Positions 5,650 through 7,043 of a stretch of DNA of 7,043 nt are shown piece after piece. The notes under the pieces were generated by a model. The model saw only the letters and a program-made list of their open reading frames with translations, was not told the origin of the DNA and ran no database searches. The stretch covers positions 1-7,043 of the forward strand of contig CAAENB010000165.1 of assembly GCA_900757235.1 (NCBI GenBank), written 5' to 3'. The stretch is from an uncultured Collinsella sp. GTDB lineage: Bacteria; Actinomycetota; Coriobacteriia; Coriobacteriales; Coriobacteriaceae. The translations under genes and the position numbers were made by a program. How positions within the stretch are numbered: position 1 is the first letter of the stretch; each line of letters begins with the position of its first letter.

Positions 5650-7043
5650 AATGGGTAGGGTCAGTGGAAGTGTTAGAGTCTGCGGGCACAATGCCAAGGA
5701 TGCGCTCCAGGGTATCGAGCAGCTCATGCGGCATGGTCGACACCACATGAACCTCGGCGCCGCGACTGGTAAGGCTTGCGAGTAAATCGTCACGATGATA
5801 CTCGTCGAGCGTCATGCCGGCAGCGTTGAACATAAGCTTAGGCACAAAGAGCATAACCCCCGACAGGTCTTGGGGCAGCTGCTCCAGAATGTCACACGCG
5901 ACGATGAGGCCGGTCACGTCCACGTTGCCGCCAAAGTAGCGGTTCTTGATGGCCGTGACAGTGCCGGAGAGTCCCTGGGGCGACTCCACAAAGCGGGCCA
6001 CGGTGTCGCGTGCGCTGGCGCCCGAGAGGCACAGCAGGTGCTGGCTGCGAGCGGCGATGGCATCGCGGACATGGGCCAGACGTTCGGCGTCGGCGGCAAG
6101 CACGTCGTCGGTCTCGTCCAGATACGAGCGGATCATGCCAATGCCGTCGTAGTACTGCGGGTAACCGTCGTAAAAGTCTGCCTCGGGAGGATCGATGCCG
6201 GCGTCCAGATAGAACTCGTCGCTCATCTGGAAGGTGTGGCGGCCAAAGCGCTCGTAGGCGCGGTCCTGGAATGGTCGGATCATGGCGATGGTCTCGCGCG
6301 CTAGCTCGGGTTTGTCGCTGTAGGACCAGCTAAAACGGTTTTGGTGCTTGGTAAAACCGAGCGGCACAATGCCCAGGCTCGTGATCTGCTCGTGATCCTC
6401 GCAAAAGCGCAGAGTCTTTTCCAGCTCCTCGCCGTCGTTCATGCCGGGGCACAACACGATCTGCGCGTGAATCTCTATGCCGGCGGCCATGATGGCCTCG
6501 AGCACATCCATGCCGCGCTGGGCGTTGCGGCCCATCATACGGCGGCGGACCTCGGGGCTCACGGCGTGGACCGACACGTTCATGGGGCTCATGTTACGCT
6601 CGATGACGTTTCGCACGTCCTCGTCGGTGAGGTTCGTGAGCGTGACGAAGTTGCCCTGCAAAAAGCTCAGGCGATAGTCGTCGTCGCGGATGTAGAGCGT
6701 GGAGCGGCCGCCCTTGGGCAGCATGGTCATAAAGCAGAACACGCAGGCGTTCACACAGGTACGCATGCCGTCAAAGATGGGGCCGTCGAACTCCAGGCCC
6801 CAGTCCTCGCCCGGGAAGCGGTCGAGCTCGACGGGGGTGACGCTGTTGTCGCGCGGGTCGAAAACCTCGAGGTCGACGGTATCGTCGTCGGCCTCCCAGA
6901 GCCACACGATCATATCGGTAAGCTGCTCGCCGTTGACCGTAAGTACGCGCATGCCCGGCTCGATACCCACATCCCACGCGGGCGATTCGGGACGCACGTT
7001 CTTTACGAGCGCGCCCTCACCCGGCTCGGGGTCGCGGCTGCGC
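5648..7043 (-). CDS. DUF512 radical-SAM protein with N-terminal PDZ-like domain (5' partial)
   Basis: This is a DUF512-family Fe-S protein of unknown function. The frame is open to the right edge: a GTG at 6997-6995 could start a 449-residue protein, but 15 more sense codons precede it to 7042. They include the ALVKNV strand expected to open the PDZ-like domain, so the true start is probably beyond the edge. Counting from that GTG, the PDZ-like fold covers about 1-50 (GIEPGMRVLTVNG at 11-23). The radical-SAM cluster motif CX3CX2C is C81, C85, C88. It is followed by LPKGGR (93-98), the strongly conserved DDDYRLSF (105-112) and GNFVTLTNL (115-123). The C-terminal DUF512 region contains NVDVTGLIVACDIL (358-371) and a LFVP segment (383-386). 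No SPASM or other extra cysteine-rich domain is evident. It lies 10 bp upstream of der, an arrangement known in many Gram-positive bacteria, suggesting but not proving a link to ribosome assembly or translation. The family call is strong; the substrate is unknown. Confidence 0.92.
   Translation of the reverse strand, partial: RSRDPEPGEGALVKNVRPESPAWDVGIEPGMRVLTVNGEQLTDMIVWLWEADDDTVDLEVFDPRDNSVTPVELDRFPGEDWGLEFDGPIFDGMRTCVNACVFCFMTMLPKGGRSTLYIRDDDYRLSFLQGNFVTLTNLTDEDVRNVIERNMSPMNVSVHAVSPEVRRRMMGRNAQRGMDVLEAIMAAGIEIHAQIVLCPGMNDGEELEKTLRFCEDHEQITSLGIVPLGFTKHQNRFSWSYSDKPELARETIAMIRPFQDRAYERFGRHTFQMSDEFYLDAGIDPPEADFYDGYPQYYDGIGMIRSYLDETDDVLAADAERLAHVRDAIAARSQHLLCLSGASARDTVARFVESPQGLSGTVTAIKNRYFGGNVDVTGLIVACDILEQLPQDLSGVMLFVPKLMFNAAGMTLDEYHRDDLLASLTSRGAEVHVVSTMPHELLDTLERILGIVPADSNTSTDPTH

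Larger units (their letters stand above)
1..7043 (-). other. Predicted single operon: DUF512-der-plsY-gpsA-rpe-desulfurase-Nif3
   Basis: All seven genes point the same way with junctions between an 8 bp overlap and an 18 bp gap. No junction contains room for a promoter or an intrinsic terminator, and no GC-rich hairpin with a T-run was seen between genes. Both ends continue past the window, so the promoter and the terminator are not visible. Internal promoters within coding sequence cannot be excluded from sequence reading alone. Confidence 0.8.

Noticed and set aside
5182..5658. A 158-codon plus-strand open frame antisense to der.
   Set aside because: No recognisable motif and fully opposite a certain gene; a compositional shadow.
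5638..5793. An N-terminal extension of Der by 52 codons.
   Set aside because: The extension overlaps DUF512 coding sequence, does not resemble Der, and the ATG at 5637 has a strong, well-placed ribosome binding site.
1..7043. Search for a hidden defence, mobile or CRISPR system, tRNA or riboswitch.
   Set aside because: Known housekeeping coding sequence fills all but 43 bp. No direct-repeat array, transposase, integrase, tRNA-like cloverleaf or leader region was found.

Overview
The window is a compact block of bacterial housekeeping genes. All seven are on the minus strand, so transcription runs from high to low coordinates. In that order they are: a DUF512 radical-SAM protein (start lies off the right edge), the ribosome-assembly GTPase Der, the acyl-phosphate:glycerol-3-phosphate acyltransferase PlsY, glycerol-3-phosphate dehydrogenase GpsA, ribulose-phosphate 3-epimerase Rpe, a class I (NifS/IscS-like) cysteine desulfurase, and a Nif3/YbgI-family dinuclear-metal protein (C-terminus cut by the left edge).

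The organism appears to be a high-GC bacterium (clearly GC-rich by eye, with strong G/C preference at third codon positions). The DUF512-der-plsY-gpsA order is familiar from Clostridia-like genomes. The base composition, the GpsA signature SGPNHAEE and the desulfurase signature GRRAGTQD point towards Actinomycetota, most plausibly a Coriobacteriia such as a Collinsella-like gut anaerobe. This is inference from composition and motifs, not a database match.

The genes are packed as one likely operon. Junctions are: DUF512-der 10 bp gap, der-plsY 8 bp overlap, plsY-gpsA 9 bp gap, gpsA-rpe 18 bp gap, rpe-desulfurase 6 bp gap, desulfurase-Nif3 4 bp ATGA overlap. Most Shine-Dalgarno sequences sit inside the end of the preceding gene. 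I see no promoter, terminator, tRNA, mobile element or CRISPR array, and no non-coding stretch longer than 18 bp. The operon promoter must lie beyond the right edge and its end beyond the left edge.

GpsA makes sn-glycerol-3-phosphate and PlsY acylates it, so these two form a clear phospholipid-precursor module. Der serves 50S subunit maturation. Rpe serves the pentose phosphate pathway. The cysteine desulfurase supplies persulfide sulfur for Fe-S clusters and/or tRNA thiolation; the DUF512 protein needs an Fe-S cluster itself. The functions of the DUF512 and Nif3 proteins are not firmly known. The region looks ordinary and I found no convincing novel system; the findings are modest and concern the two poorly understood families and the gene coupling.
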